From NCBI RefSeq assembly GCF_904424705.1, contig NZ_CAJGBF010000003.1:248001-312000 (forward strand): 64,000 bases of DNA. Reading direction: 5' to 3'. Shown here in pieces: positions 45,617-54,754 of the stretch. The first letter of the stretch is position 1. Each line of letters begins with the position of its first letter. The notes below the pieces were generated by a model, which worked only from the letters and a program-made list of their open reading frames with translations, was not told where the DNA came from and did not search any database. This DNA is from Rossellomorea arthrocnemi (GTDB lineage Bacteria; Bacillota; Bacilli; Bacillales; Bacillaceae_B). Both the position numbers and the translations under genes were made by a program.

Positions 45617-46609
45617 ATGAATTTAAAACCATTAAAAGGGCAGCATCACGTTTCTGCCATTACGGCAAATGCAAAGAAAAACTATGAATTCTATACCAAT
45701 ACACTAGGATTACGATTAGTGAAAAAGTCCATTAACCAAGATGATACCTCTGTTTATCATCTCTTCTATGCAGATGAACGAGGTAATCCAGGGACGGACC
45801 TAACATTCTTTGAGATTCCACATGCAGGACACACCTATACAGGTACGAATAGTATTTCATTAACGGCACTAAGAGTGAACACAGATGAATCACTTTCTTA
45901 TTGGAAAAAGCGGTTTGAAGAGTTGGGTGTCGAGCATGATGATATTTCTCATCACACTGGTCGCTCTACATTATGCTTCCGTGATTTCGAAGGTCAGCGG
46001 CTTATGCTTGTATCGGATGAAAAGAATAAAGGAGTAGCCGGCGGGAACCCATGGGATAAGAGTCCAGTTCCAGTAGAATATGGGGTGGTGGGTTTAGGTC
46101 CCATTACATTAACTGTTGCACACGGTGAGAACACAGCGGTTGTATTGACTGATGTTTTAGGGTTTAAAGAAACGGGAAGCTTTCCTTCTGGCATTGAAGG
46201 GCAGGCAGATATCCGGGTATTTGAAACAGGTGAAGGTGGAACCGGTGGAGAAGTGTATCTGGAAGAAAGAAGTGACATCCCTCAGGAAAGACCGGGGAGA
46301 GGAAGTGTCCACCACGTTGCATTCCGTGTTGAAGACGAAACTGAATTGCATAAGTGGGTAGAGTGGATCACTAAGAATCGTTTACCGAATTCAGGGTTTG
46401 TTGAGCGCTACTATTTCCGATCCCTCTATTTCCGTGAACCTAATGGAATTCTGTTTGAACTTGCAACAGATGGTCCGGGATTTGAAACGGATGAGGATTT
46501 CGATACATTAGGGGAAAATCTATCGCTGCCGCCATATTTTGAAGACCAAAGAGAATCTATTGAAGCGAAATTGAAACCATTAAATACGAAAGAAACGGGG
46601 GAACAATAA
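45617..46609 (+). CDS. mhqO: MhqO-like glyoxalase-fold ring-cleaving dioxygenase
   Basis: A 330-residue protein made of two vicinal-oxygen-chelate modules: KGQHHVSAITANAKKNYEFYTNTLGLRLVKKS (about 8-40) with metal histidine, and VPVEYGVVGLGPITLTV to GRGSVHHVAFRVEDE (about 147-242), with ILFELATDGPGFETDEDF at the end as in the MhqO/MhqA group. These enzymes open hydroquinone-type rings. It is 1 base before the esterase gene, mirroring the paired MhqR targets of B. subtilis. RBS AAAGGAGTG. Confidence 0.85.
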   Translation: MNLKPLKGQHHVSAITANAKKNYEFYTNTLGLRLVKKSINQDDTSVYHLFYADERGNPGTDLTFFEIPHAGHTYTGTNSISLTALRVNTDESLSYWKKRFEELGVEHDDISHHTGRSTLCFRDFEGQRLMLVSDEKNKGVAGGNPWDKSPVPVEYGVVGLGPITLTVAHGENTAVVLTDVLGFKETGSFPSGIEGQADIRVFETGEGGTGGEVYLEERSDIPQERPGRGSVHHVAFRVEDETELHKWVEWITKNRLPNSGFVERYYFRSLYFREPNGILFELATDGPGFETDEDFDTLGENLSLPPYFEDQRESIEAKLKPLNTKETGEQ

Positions 46610-46610
46610 T

Positions 46611-47216
46611 TTGAAGCATATTTTTAAACAAGGGAAAAAAGAATTACCGATACTATTATTGCTTCATGGGACAGGTGGAGATGAACGTGATTTACTTCCT
46701 CTTGCTGAAATGATTGCACCAGAAGCTTCCGTTTTAAGTGTGAAAGGAAACGTGGATGAGAATGGAATGCACCGTTTTTTTGCCCGTTTACGAGAAGGAG
46801 TCTTCGATGAAGAAGATTTATTATACCGTACGAAGGAATTGCATCAATTTATTGAAAAAAGCGCGAAAGACTATGAATTTGATCGTGACAATGTAGTAGC
46901 ATTGGGCTATTCCAATGGAGCAAACATAGCAGCAAGCATGATGTATCACATTAAGAAATCATTAAAAGGTGCTATTTTGTTTCATGCAATGGTTCCCAGA
47001 CGAGGAGTCGAACTCCCTGATTTAGACGGGATTCCTGTCTTTATAGGTGCCGGGAAGAGTGACCCCCTTATACCAATGGATGAAACAAAGGTACTTGTAG
47101 AAAACCTGAAGGATGCGCATTCTCCTGTTACTGAGTTTTGGACAAATGGAGGACATGAGCTTCGTCGTGAAGAGGTGGATGAAGCAACACGATGGTTTGA
47201 GAAGAATTTTTTGTGA
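46611..47216 (+). CDS. mhqD: MhqD-like phospholipase/carboxylesterase
   Basis: A 201-residue alpha/beta hydrolase. Oxyanion segment LLLHGTGGDERDLLP (about 14-28), nucleophile elbow LGYSNGANIA (about 99-108), catalytic aspartate in GKSDPLIP (about 144) and histidine in TNGGHELRREE (about 179). Matches the carboxylesterase family including MhqD (YodD), part of the B. subtilis MhqR regulon. TTG start at 46611 just after the mhqO stop. The two genes share the promoter at 45541. Confidence 0.87.
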   Translation: MKHIFKQGKKELPILLLLHGTGGDERDLLPLAEMIAPEASVLSVKGNVDENGMHRFFARLREGVFDEEDLLYRTKELHQFIEKSAKDYEFDRDNVVALGYSNGANIAASMMYHIKKSLKGAILFHAMVPRRGVELPDLDGIPVFIGAGKSDPLIPMDETKVLVENLKDAHSPVTEFWTNGGHELRREEVDEATRWFEKNFL

Positions 47217-47223
47217 TTAGAAA

Positions 47224-47259
47224 AAGACTCCGGGAGGAACTTATCTCCCGGAGTTTTTT
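47224..47259 (+). terminator. Terminator after mhqD
   Basis: GACTCCGGGAG pairs with CTCCCGGAGTTTTTT around GAACTTAT and is followed by Ts; the opposing gene ends just beyond. Confidence 0.9.
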
Positions 47260-47277
47260 GATGGAAAAAAGGGGATT

Positions 47278-48204
47278 CTACCTTTCATATGGGATGACTG
47301 TCATATTATACGCTCTGAAGACTCTTAACATATCCAGTGTCAAAATTCCTCGCCATTCCTTTTCCGCAACAGGCCATGTTTCCGTATAGTGCCCAAACCA
47401 GGACCAATTAGGCTGCCAGAAACCATCAGGGTGTTGCAATTCAAGCTCGTTCCCCAATTGAATCTGTATTATTTCCTTCAATACCCTAAAAAAGGGAGAA
47501 GTTGGCCCACTCGCTACTTGCAGCGGTTTTGCCACGTATTCATTCCACCTAGATGGATCCATGCAAACGGTACTTCGTACATTTGATGAGAGAATCTTGA
47601 ACAAAGTGGATTTCGTATCCCCACCCACTTCATGTAACATCCGGTCGTAACAGAGAAAATCATGCATGTCGATTGGAGTTTCCAATTTTGTTAGCTCATT
47701 GACAGCTCTATCCGTCCATTCTTGAAGCCGGTGATGCTCTGGTTGAAACCGATGGAAATAACCTACGATTTCTGCATTGGGATTGGCCCAGGCAGTTTGA
47801 ACACCGCAATGTCCTTTTTCAGGATCGAAATGCCACCAAGGAGCATGAGGGACTGAATTGACTTTCTCCGGAACAGCACTCCATCCGTGGATTTCTTCGA
47901 GGTAGGTGTTGTTCAAATAATCCATTGCCTTTTGGACGATAGGATGACCGGCAGGTAGTTTTAAGTCCTTTGCCTTTTGTAATCCAATGGTTGTAGCGAG
48001 TGGGGAGGAATTGTCCAGGCGATAGTCGGGTTCGATTGACTTACCGAAGCCTCCATCTTCATTTTGGTAGCACGATAACTCATAGATGGCTTCATCTTTA
48101 CTTCCTCCCTCAAAGTAATAGATGAATAACTTCTGCTCAAGGGGTCTTGCATTCTGATGGATATAGTCTTTTGCCTTTTTCCATTGCTTTGTGGAAAGCT
48201 TCAT
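47278..48204 (-). CDS. Predicted alpha/alpha-barrel protein (terpene-cyclase/prenyltransferase-like fold), unknown
   Basis: A 308-residue cytoplasmic protein. The segments CYQNEDGGFGKSIEPD (about 46), QKAMDYLNNTYLEEIHGWSAVP and LQHPDGFWQPNWSWFGHYTE (about 255) look like the repeated QDGGFG-type helical hairpins of squalene-cyclase and prenyltransferase beta-subunit folds. No catalytic DxDD motif is seen, so activity is not assigned. RBS TAGGAG before ATG 48204. It converges on mhqD. Hypothetical. Confidence 0.7.
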   Translation of the reverse strand: MKLSTKQWKKAKDYIHQNARPLEQKLFIYYFEGGSKDEAIYELSCYQNEDGGFGKSIEPDYRLDNSSPLATTIGLQKAKDLKLPAGHPIVQKAMDYLNNTYLEEIHGWSAVPEKVNSVPHAPWWHFDPEKGHCGVQTAWANPNAEIVGYFHRFQPEHHRLQEWTDRAVNELTKLETPIDMHDFLCYDRMLHEVGGDTKSTLFKILSSNVRSTVCMDPSRWNEYVAKPLQVASGPTSPFFRVLKEIIQIQLGNELELQHPDGFWQPNWSWFGHYTETWPVAEKEWRGILTLDMLRVFRAYNMTVIPYER

Positions 48205-48298
48205 GTGAATAAACTCCTACTCTACTTATTTAATGGTTGTAGTAATATATTGTCTGTTGGCAGGGGAAATCCCTGCTTATTGAGTGATAAAAATGAGA

Positions 48299-48309
48299 GG
48301 TCCGTCCCT
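48299..48309 (+). repeat. Dispersed 11-mer GGTCCGTCCCT, copy a
   Basis: First of a family of seven intergenic sites confined to 48.3-60.7 kb (one of them a hairpin pair). This one is single, between two divergent genes. Confidence 0.7.
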
Positions 48310-48385
48310 CTTGGAATTTAAAAACGAAACTTTTCTTGGGGTGCTTCGTATGTATGGTTAAAAGGAAGAAAAGGGAGGGGAAGGT

Positions 48386-48931
48386 ATGTTTTTGGTGTTG
48401 GGGTGTATGTTGCTGGTGATTGTGGGCGTTTTTCTTGTAGCGGGGAGAGTAGCTCCCCAATCTGAATTGATGAATTCATTTAAGAAAACAAACTCATTTA
48501 GAAATATTATGCTCTCTTTGTTAATCATTTCAGGAATTTTATTTATTTTGAATTATTTTGTTGTGAAGAATGAGGATTGGCGTGAAAACAGGATAATCCA
48601 AGTCGAAAACGAGGAAGGTGAAGTTCACTTATTCCAAGGAGAGGAAAATGAAGCAGCTGTAGCAATGAATAAGATTTTTAAAGTAAATAAGGAATATCAG
48701 ACATCATTATTGGTGTGGGAAAACCCCGAAAACCTGACCATCTTTCTTGAGAAAAAAGGTGAAAAGAATTCATTGGAACAAGTAGATATGAAGGGTGGAT
48801 TATCAAGATATGCTCAAGGATCTTATACTGTACCTATAGTTTTATCGTTTAAGGAAGCGGGTTTATGGAAGATATCGGTTGAGGACAACGGTAAACGGAT
48901 TGGGGATATCGTGATAAAGATAGATAAATAA
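48386..48931 (+). CDS. Membrane protein with extracytoplasmic C-terminal domain, unknown
   Basis: A 181-residue protein with two helices (about 1-20 and 37-55) and a C-terminal domain of about 120 residues (RIIQVENEEGEVHLFQGEEN, SYTVPIVLSFKEAGLWKISV) that should lie outside if the N-terminus is outside. The latter has beta-sandwich-like alternation. No family recognised. GGGAGGGGAA precedes the ATG. It stands alone. Confidence 0.65.
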   Translation: MFLVLGCMLLVIVGVFLVAGRVAPQSELMNSFKKTNSFRNIMLSLLIISGILFILNYFVVKNEDWRENRIIQVENEEGEVHLFQGEENEAAVAMNKIFKVNKEYQTSLLVWENPENLTIFLEKKGEKNSLEQVDMKGGLSRYAQGSYTVPIVLSFKEAGLWKISVEDNGKRIGDIVIKIDK

Positions 48932-49070
48932 TAAATGACTGATATTAATACTTCTTATATTGTTCAAGGTCCCATTACATCCAAAAATCGATGCCTGATT
49001 TTCGGCGGCATCGTTTTTGTGGTGTATGTATAATAAAAATATGAACAACAGAACGTGGGGGGATTCTAGG

Positions 49071-50129
49071 ATGATATCGTTTACATTGCAAACGGAATAT
49101 TATCAGGCATTGGTAGAAAAGAGAACGGACTATGAAGGTGTATTTTATGTTGGAGTGAAAACAACGGGTGTTTTTTGCCGACCCGTTTGTCCAGCCAGGA
49201 AACCAAAATTTGAAAACTGTGAATTTTTCGAAACAGCTGAGCAAGCTTTGCTGGCATCCTATCGACCTTGTAAGAGATGTAAACCTTTATTTCACCCGAA
49301 TAGTGTATCGGAAGTGGTGAAAAAGTTAGTAGAGGCCGTAGAGGAAAATCCGGAAAGGCGCTGGAAAGGGAAGGATTTTCAGGAGTTATCCATTGATGAA
49401 TCCACTGCAAGGCGCCAATTTAAGAAAAGATTCGGCATGACATTTGTTGAGTATGCGAGAGCACGCAGGATGGGGATGGCCATGAAGGAAATTAGATCTG
49501 GAGCTCCTGTCATTGATGCCCAACATGCAACCGGTTATGAATCCGGCAGCGGGTTTAGGGATGCGTTTTCACGGATAATGGGATCTGCACCGGCTTTCTC
49601 CGAGCACAATCCTGTGTTAAAAGTAACGTGGATTGATACTAAGCTCGGACCCATGATTGGGATTTCAGACGAGAAATCTCTATATTTATTAGAGTTTGTT
49701 GACCGACGTGGACTCGAGAGAGAAGTGGAAAGGTTGAGGATAAAAACACAGGCGGCAATTATCCCGGGAAATACAGGGCCACTACGCTCAATTGAAAGGG
49801 AACTTGAAGCTTATTTCAATGGAACCCTTTCAGCGTTTCAAACCCCTCTCTCAATGATTGGTACACCCTTTCAATTGAGAGTTTGGAATGAATTAAAGAG
49901 AATACCGATAGGGGAAACAAGATCTTATACCGAGGTGGCAGAAAGCCTTGAGCATCCTTCAGCGGTACGTGCAGTGGCAAGGGCAAATGGTTGTAACCAG
50001 CTCGCTATTATCGTACCTTGTCATAGAGTGATTAGAGCAAGTGGTGACCTTGCAGGATATGCAGGGGGTCTAACCCGGAAGAAATGGTTGATAGAACATG
50101 AAAGGAAAATGGTAAGTTTGCTTAAGTAG
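49071..50129 (+). CDS. ada: Fused Ada: transcriptional activator and O6-methylguanine-DNA methyltransferase
   Basis: A 352-residue protein. N-terminal Ada zinc domain with Cys36, Cys40, Cys67 and Cys70 (FCRPVC and YRPCKRC), where Cys36 is the expected phosphotriester acceptor; an AraC-type HTH (about 85-180); and a C-terminal methyltransferase with IVPCHRVIRASGDLAGYAGG (acceptor Cys about 316). ATG 49071 has GGGGGGATTC upstream; longer starts at 49041 and 49017 are possible. Unlike B. subtilis, where adaA and adaB are separate genes, the parts are joined as in E. coli Ada. Confidence 0.93.
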   Translation: MISFTLQTEYYQALVEKRTDYEGVFYVGVKTTGVFCRPVCPARKPKFENCEFFETAEQALLASYRPCKRCKPLFHPNSVSEVVKKLVEAVEENPERRWKGKDFQELSIDESTARRQFKKRFGMTFVEYARARRMGMAMKEIRSGAPVIDAQHATGYESGSGFRDAFSRIMGSAPAFSEHNPVLKVTWIDTKLGPMIGISDEKSLYLLEFVDRRGLEREVERLRIKTQAAIIPGNTGPLRSIERELEAYFNGTLSAFQTPLSMIGTPFQLRVWNELKRIPIGETRSYTEVAESLEHPSAVRAVARANGCNQLAIIVPCHRVIRASGDLAGYAGGLTRKKWLIEHERKMVSLLK

Positions 50130-50270
50130 TATGTTAATGATAAAACAGGTTTACCATCGAGGGGGATATGGGGAGAGCTGGCAGTTCATGAATACTGGGT
50201 CTTGCAGATTCTATGAAGAGCAACTAGACTATGAAATAGAGTCCTCTATAGAATCGGGAGCAATGTTCAA

Positions 50271-50876
50271 ATGGGTGTTTTGAGAAAAGCTGTTATATTA
50301 GGGTTGGCATCAAGTATACAAGGTTTGGCCATGTCTGTGTTTTTGTTTCCCCACTTCATTCCTTCCGGGGGTGCAGCAAGTGTGAGTGTACTATTAAACT
50401 ACTTACTGCATATCCCATTTGCTGTTACCTTGTGGGTATTGAATGTATGTTTATTGGGCGCAGCTGCTAAATGGCTGGGTAAGGATAACGCCCTCTGGAC
50501 CATGTTCTGTGTAACAGTCACATCAGTGGTAGTAGATGCGGTAACGCCATTTATTACAGGAGCTGTTTCATATGTATTGGTGGATCTTTTGATTGGAAGC
50601 CTTCTTTTTGGGATCGGGGTCGGGATCCTATTTCGGATGGGAGCATCCTCTGGGGGAATGGACATATTAGCCCTTATTATTTCTAAGATGAAAGGGTTCT
50701 CCCCAGGGAAAACGTTATTCATAATAAATGGAAGCGTGTTACTTCTAACTGGAATTGTCGTCGACTTTAGCATCATTCTATATGCTATAGCTTGTCAGTT
50801 TATCGGAACGAAGATGTTAGATATCATTATTAACCTCCAAATCAAAGGAAGACTACCCCGTCTGGGAAATTATTAA
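50271..50876 (+). CDS. YitT/YczE-family membrane protein without DUF2179 domain
   Basis: A 201-residue protein with five or six helices, containing the YitT-type IPSGGAASVSVLL and GIGVGILFRMGASSGGMDILALII segments. It stops after the membrane part and lacks the cytoplasmic DUF2179 domain that the paralogue at 60845 carries. The family transports or binds unknown compounds. RBS GGGAGCAA. It is followed by a repeat hairpin that serves as terminator. Confidence 0.8.
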   Translation: MGVLRKAVILGLASSIQGLAMSVFLFPHFIPSGGAASVSVLLNYLLHIPFAVTLWVLNVCLLGAAAKWLGKDNALWTMFCVTVTSVVVDAVTPFITGAVSYVLVDLLIGSLLFGIGVGILFRMGASSGGMDILALIISKMKGFSPGKTLFIINGSVLLLTGIVVDFSIILYAIACQFIGTKMLDIIINLQIKGRLPRLGNY

Positions 50877-50880
50877 AGAA

Positions 50881-50917
50881 AAGGTCCGTCCCTAAAACTT
50901 GAGGGACGGACCTTTTC
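50881..50917. terminator. Hairpin formed by GGTCCGTCCCT copies (terminator)
   Basis: AAGGTCCGTCCCT (50881-50893) pairs perfectly with AGGGACGGACCTT (50902-50914) around an 8-base loop, then TTTC. It lies between convergent genes, has A and T runs on both sides, and is the only place where the dispersed 11-mer forms a tight stem. Confidence 0.85.
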
Positions 50918-50918
50918 T

Positions 50919-51695
50919 TCAGGATATTTCTTTAATGATGGATTTGACAGTGTGTGTGGGGGAGTTTTCAAAGAATGAGATGTATTGAAAAAGTTTGTTT
51001 TTAGGCAATAGGTGTTTGCGTATCTCTTTAGCAGACTTCCCCTCCATATGAGCCTGCGTAACGGAATCTTGAAGTCGAAGCAGGTAATCCCTTTTTTGTT
51101 CTAGCAACTTTCTCCCGTGTTTTAAATGACCTTGATGAGAACAATATACTTCCTGAAAAGAGTACGACAGGGTTTTGTTAATAGAACGGATCAATTCAGG
51201 AACAGATTCAAATGAGAAATTAGATGTAGGTGAATGAAATAAGTATAAATCTCCCGATAAACAAATGCCCTTTTCTTCATCAATCAGGACGATGTGATCC
51301 TCGGCATGGCCTGGTGTATGTACTATTTGAAACGTATGGTGTTCGGTCTTAAATAAATTATGCTGTAGGGCTATTGGATGAAAAGATGAGCGGTTATGCC
51401 AAAACATTGCCCTGTAGAATGGAAGTTTGGTGCTCAGATTACATTTTTCAACTCCCAAGGGATGAATCCATTGAGGAATGGAGTAAAATCTTTCAATCCA
51501 GGCACTATTGCCGGTATGATCTTCATGATGGTGAGTGTGAATCACCCTTTTGATGGGAAGCTCTTTAATAATTTTTCGAACTTCATTTTTCATACTATAT
51601 GGTCCCGTATCGACAAGAACATCATCGACTTGAAAAAGATAAACAGGCATTTTTTGACCGAATGCTTGAACATTTAATTTGAATGATTGTATCAA
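50919..51695 (-). CDS. MBL-fold metallo-hydrolase
   Basis: A 258-residue metallo-beta-lactamase-fold protein. Metal motif THHHEDHTGN gives His55, His57, Asp59 and His60; further ligands lie in VHTPGHAEDHIV (about 130) and GDLYLF (about 152). The C-terminal helical part contains YCSHQGHLKHGRKLL. Hydrolase of unknown substrate. The start ATG has GGGGTCAC upstream on the minus strand, a modest site. Convergent with the YitT gene. Confidence 0.87.
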   Translation of the reverse strand: MIQSFKLNVQAFGQKMPVYLFQVDDVLVDTGPYSMKNEVRKIIKELPIKRVIHTHHHEDHTGNSAWIERFYSIPQWIHPLGVEKCNLSTKLPFYRAMFWHNRSSFHPIALQHNLFKTEHHTFQIVHTPGHAEDHIVLIDEEKGICLSGDLYLFHSPTSNFSFESVPELIRSINKTLSYSFQEVYCSHQGHLKHGRKLLEQKRDYLLRLQDSVTQAHMEGKSAKEIRKHLLPKNKLFQYISFFENSPTHTVKSIIKEIS

Positions 51696-51788
51696 TGGAG
51701 TGACCCCTTACGAATTATTGTTATAGTACAATATTCGAACGAAATGTAGAAAATCCTGCTTAAACCTTAATTTTTTTTCGTGATTTAG

Positions 51789-51799
51789 AGGGACGGACC
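51789..51799 (-). repeat. Dispersed 11-mer, copy c (inverted)
   Basis: AGGGACGGACC, the reverse complement of GGTCCGTCCCT, in the promoter region between divergent genes at 51695 and 51874. Confidence 0.7.
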
Positions 51800-51873
51800 T
51801 CAAAATTTCATCTATTACTCATATGCTGAAAATGGTAGACTAGAGAAAAAGTACTCGTTTTACTTAGGGGGAA

Positions 51874-52176
51874 ATGTTTTTGCAGAAGTGTAATGTTTGT
51901 AAGGAGCAGTTTAAATGGAAAGAGTTACTATTTTCAATATGGAGGTCGTACAAGCCAATTGAATGCAGTCATTGTGGAAAAAGACATGTAATCAGTTTTG
52001 TTTCGAAATTCTTTGTATCTTTTCTCATTGTCATTCCTGCTGTGGTGTTCGGTTTAGTGATTGCACCGGAACAAGGTTTATCAAAGCCCGTGACATTTGT
52101 CATCATTGTCTTAATGGCATTCGTTATTTCACTTTTTCTCCCGCTATTAGTGAAATATGAATATAAGGGAGGATAA
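51874..52176 (+). CDS. CxxC_20_CxxC-type zinc-ribbon membrane protein
   Basis: A 100-residue protein: a zinc-ribbon start with CNVCKEQF (Cys6, Cys9) and IECSHCGKRHVIS (Cys31, Cys34), followed by two helices (FVSFLIVIPAVVFGLVI and VTFVIIVLMAFVISLFLPLLV). The spacing matches the short CxxC_20_CxxC family (TIGR04104) of unknown function. TAGGGGG precedes the ATG. Monocistronic. Confidence 0.8.
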   Translation: MFLQKCNVCKEQFKWKELLFSIWRSYKPIECSHCGKRHVISFVSKFFVSFLIVIPAVVFGLVIAPEQGLSKPVTFVIIVLMAFVISLFLPLLVKYEYKGG

Positions 52177-52185
52177 TAAAGAGAG

Positions 52186-52217
52186 AGCTGCCAATCAATC
52201 AAGGCGGCTTTTTTCTT
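52186..52217 (+). terminator. Terminator after the zinc-ribbon gene
   Basis: AGCTGCC pairs with GGCGGCT (one G-T pair) around AATCAATCAA and is followed by Ts. Confidence 0.75.
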
Positions 52218-52598
52218 ATTATCAAGTATCTTCATTCATTTTTGTGAGGTATAGATTATCGAGTGTGCTATATCAACTTTTTATGACATGAAATCGTACT
52301 GATTTTGAAGCTTCATAGTCACGGGCAAATGAAAGGAATACTTATAAATAAAGAGTCCTCATTCTTTCATCACAAAAAGTTCGGAATTTCTTATGATTGT
52401 ATATGACAGAGAACCTATAGATAGGATAGAATAAAGGTACACTAAGGTAAGGCTTCAAGAGCGTAGAGTAGATCATACGTATGGACCATAAACCGATTTT
52501 CTTATAAATAAAAGAAATAGAAGCAAAACGGTCCTTGGTTCATTCACATGATTCATTCCATTCTTTTGGTAGGTTGTGCTGTTTTTAAGGAGAAATGG
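52218..52598. other. Gene-free stretch before the alpha/beta hydrolase
   Basis: About 380 bases, AT-rich, with no convincing gene. A -10-like TAGAAT sits in GGATAGAATAAAGG near 52427, and could belong to the following gene. I see no repeat or RNA structure. Confidence 0.4.
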
Positions 52599-53396
52599 AT
52601 GCTAGAATACATCGTACATCAGGGAGTCGGCAAAGAGTATGTGGTTTTCCTCCACGGGATCGGAGGGACCTCAAGGATCTTCTGCAAACAATTGGAAACC
52701 TTTAAGAAATATTATAATGTAGTGACAATTCACTTGCCTGGTCATGGAAAATCACCAGGAATCGAAACCTATAATGAGACATTTACGATTGATTTAATTG
52801 TTCGTGAAGTAGTAGAAGTGCTGGATGAGATCGAGGTCGATCAAGCCCATTTTATTGGTATATCTCTCGGGTCAGTGGTTATTCATGAATTAATGCAACA
52901 AGTTCCACATCGGGTGAAAACGGCGGTTCTAGGAGGTTGCATTACTCGTTTTACATTATTTTCAAACACTCTGCTGCAGATTGGTCATGCAGTTAAAAGC
53001 ATGATTCCATTCATGTGGTTATATAAACTATTCGCTTATGTCATGATGCCTAAAAGCAATCATAGAATTTCGAGGAAGTTATTTATTCGGGAAGCAAAGA
53101 AAATGAAGCGGAAAGATTTTTTAGGGTGGTATCAACTTACACCTTTAGTGAAATCGACCTATGCTTCCGTTCAGGAAAAGGCATCACATATTCCAAAGCT
53201 CTACATATCTGGAAAAGAAGATCATCTGTTTGTATCTTCACTTGATGAAGATACAAAAGGGGATCCTTCTGCCACGAAAGTATTTCTTGATGACTGCGGA
53301 CACGTATGTAATGTAGAAAGACCAACTGAATTCAATCGATTGGCACTTGAATTCATATACAATAATCAGAATCTTCCTATGCGTAAGGTTCAATAA
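52599..53396 (+). CDS. Alpha/beta hydrolase
   Basis: A 265-residue hydrolase. Oxyanion turn VFLHGIGGTSRIF (about 16-28), nucleophile elbow HFIGISLGSVVIHEL (Ser about 92), aspartate in ISGKEDHLFV (about 211) and histidine in DDCGHVCNVERP (about 237). The ATG at 52599 is preferred because AAGGAGA lies 6 bases upstream; an in-frame ATG at 52548 adds residues with no ribosome site. Similar proteins include esterases and haloperoxidase-like enzymes; substrate unknown. Confidence 0.83.
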   Translation: MLEYIVHQGVGKEYVVFLHGIGGTSRIFCKQLETFKKYYNVVTIHLPGHGKSPGIETYNETFTIDLIVREVVEVLDEIEVDQAHFIGISLGSVVIHELMQQVPHRVKTAVLGGCITRFTLFSNTLLQIGHAVKSMIPFMWLYKLFAYVMMPKSNHRISRKLFIREAKKMKRKDFLGWYQLTPLVKSTYASVQEKASHIPKLYISGKEDHLFVSSLDEDTKGDPSATKVFLDDCGHVCNVERPTEFNRLALEFIYNNQNLPMRKVQ

Positions 53397-53404
53397 CATG
53401 GATT

Positions 53405-53440
53405 CATCCCATTTCATAATCCGAAATGGGAGATTTTTTA
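53405..53440 (+). terminator. Terminator after the alpha/beta hydrolase gene
   Basis: TCCCATTTC pairs with GAAATGGGA around ATAATCC and is followed by a T run. Confidence 0.85.
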
Positions 53441-53962
53441 TGTGGATAATATAACCATGGGTAATTCTTGTGAAGAAAAGATTTTAGATCATGGCTGTAT
53501 CAGTGCCTTCGATACGAGCCGATTACAAGGGTATTGCAGAAAGGATTCAATATGTAAATTTGTCAAATTAACAAGGTAACATATCTCTGGAAATCGATGG
53601 GAGTACTTTAAGGCTGTGAATAAACGTGCGCGAGGGTCTGTAGTCGAAGAGCTTGAAAGGAAATTGATTTTCCATTGAATGACGTGAATCCATTGTGTAT
53701 TTGAGAAACCCCTGTGAGTAACTTGATCTGTTCTTAACAGGGATTTTTTGAGTTCCTTTTTTATGATTTGCTTGTCTCAAAGATAGATAGGTGGAAGTTT
53801 GGAGAATATCAGTCTTAGGAGGTCCGTCCCTATAGGAATTGAACTGAAATGCATTAAATAAGGGAAATGGGTGGGGAAATTGAGGTCCGTCCCTATTGAA
53901 GGAAATGAAGGGGCGTGGGGAGAATATAGTATAGGTGGATGTATGTTAGGGGGTTCTGAGGT
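53441..53962. other. Gene-poor stretch with two direct 11-mer copies
   Basis: 522 bases without a recognisable gene. GGTCCGTCCCT occurs at 53821-53831 and 53884-53894 in direct orientation. A hairpin with T run (ACCCCTGT/ACAGGGATTTTTT, 53708-53752) looks like a terminator. Around 53490-53680 short frames change every few dozen bases (for example a 26-codon ATG frame from 53492, then VNKRARGSVVEELERKLIFH near 53618); these could be a decayed small gene, but I cannot name it. Confidence 0.35.
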
Positions 53963-54691
53963 TTGGTTCGGGAGGTTTTGAATTTCAGGTATGAGGATTA
54001 TCCATTTGAGTTGTTTTCGGTTTCTCATTTGACTGCCATCATTGTTTCTGTAGGATGCATAACGGGATTATATATATGTAGAAATCGTGTACAAGGAAGA
54101 GTGAAGAGTCTGTTGAAATGGGTTCTGATTATTTTGCTCGTATTGAGTGAAGTGACTTTTCAGACTTGGTATATCATAAACGATCAATGGGATATCACCA
54201 TTAACCTACCTTTTCAATTATGTTCAGTATCATTGTATCTTTGTACCATCATGCTCATAAGCAAAAGCTATAGAATCTTTGAGGTCAGTTTCTTTGCCAG
54301 TATGTCAGGTGCATTCATTGCAATTGTCACACCGGAATTATTTTTTGGGTTTCCCCACTTCCGGTATTTCCAATTCTTTCTGGCACATGTGACTATTGTG
54401 TTAGCTTGTTTATACATGGTATGGATAGAAGGGTACAAGCTGACATTCTGGTCTCTCGTAAGGGCTTTTCTTGCATTGAATGGGATTGCTGTCATCGTTT
54501 ATGCGGTAAACAAAATGGTCGGAGCGAATTACATGTTTCTCATGCATAAACCGTATAACGCAAATCCGATTGATTTCCTGGGGCAATACCCATGGTACTT
54601 ACTTTCTCTCGAAGGAGTCACCTTGCTTATTTTTTGCATTCTTTACGCTCCTTTTTTCTTACTCGGGAAGAAAAGAAAGGGAAAAAGGTAA
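53963..54691 (+). CDS. YwaF-family (TIGR02206) integral membrane protein
   Basis: A protein of about 242 residues with six or seven helices, matching the YwaF/TIGR02206 family (FELFSVSHLTAIIVSVG, INLPFQLCSVSLYLCTIML, FPHFRYFQFFLAHVTIVLACLYM). Typical is the mid-membrane LPFQLC motif and the conserved HPYFRYxxFFLaH stretch. The start is uncertain: TTG 53963 has TAGGGGG upstream, while TTG 53978 would sit too close to GGGAGG. Function unknown. It lies 63 bases before a plsY-like gene with no terminator between. Confidence 0.78.
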   Translation: MVREVLNFRYEDYPFELFSVSHLTAIIVSVGCITGLYICRNRVQGRVKSLLKWVLIILLVLSEVTFQTWYIINDQWDITINLPFQLCSVSLYLCTIMLISKSYRIFEVSFFASMSGAFIAIVTPELFFGFPHFRYFQFFLAHVTIVLACLYMVWIEGYKLTFWSLVRAFLALNGIAVIVYAVNKMVGANYMFLMHKPYNANPIDFLGQYPWYLLSLEGVTLLIFCILYAPFFLLGKKRKGKR

Positions 54692-54754
54692 ATATATGAA
54701 ACTTTTTTCATTATTCAATCGTCTATTAACATATAAGAATTGCAGGGAGCAGGT

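Noticed and set aside
53490-53680. Decayed gene before the ywaF-like gene
   Set aside because: Short protein-like frames occur in different phases, but none has a start, ribosome site or family I can recognise.
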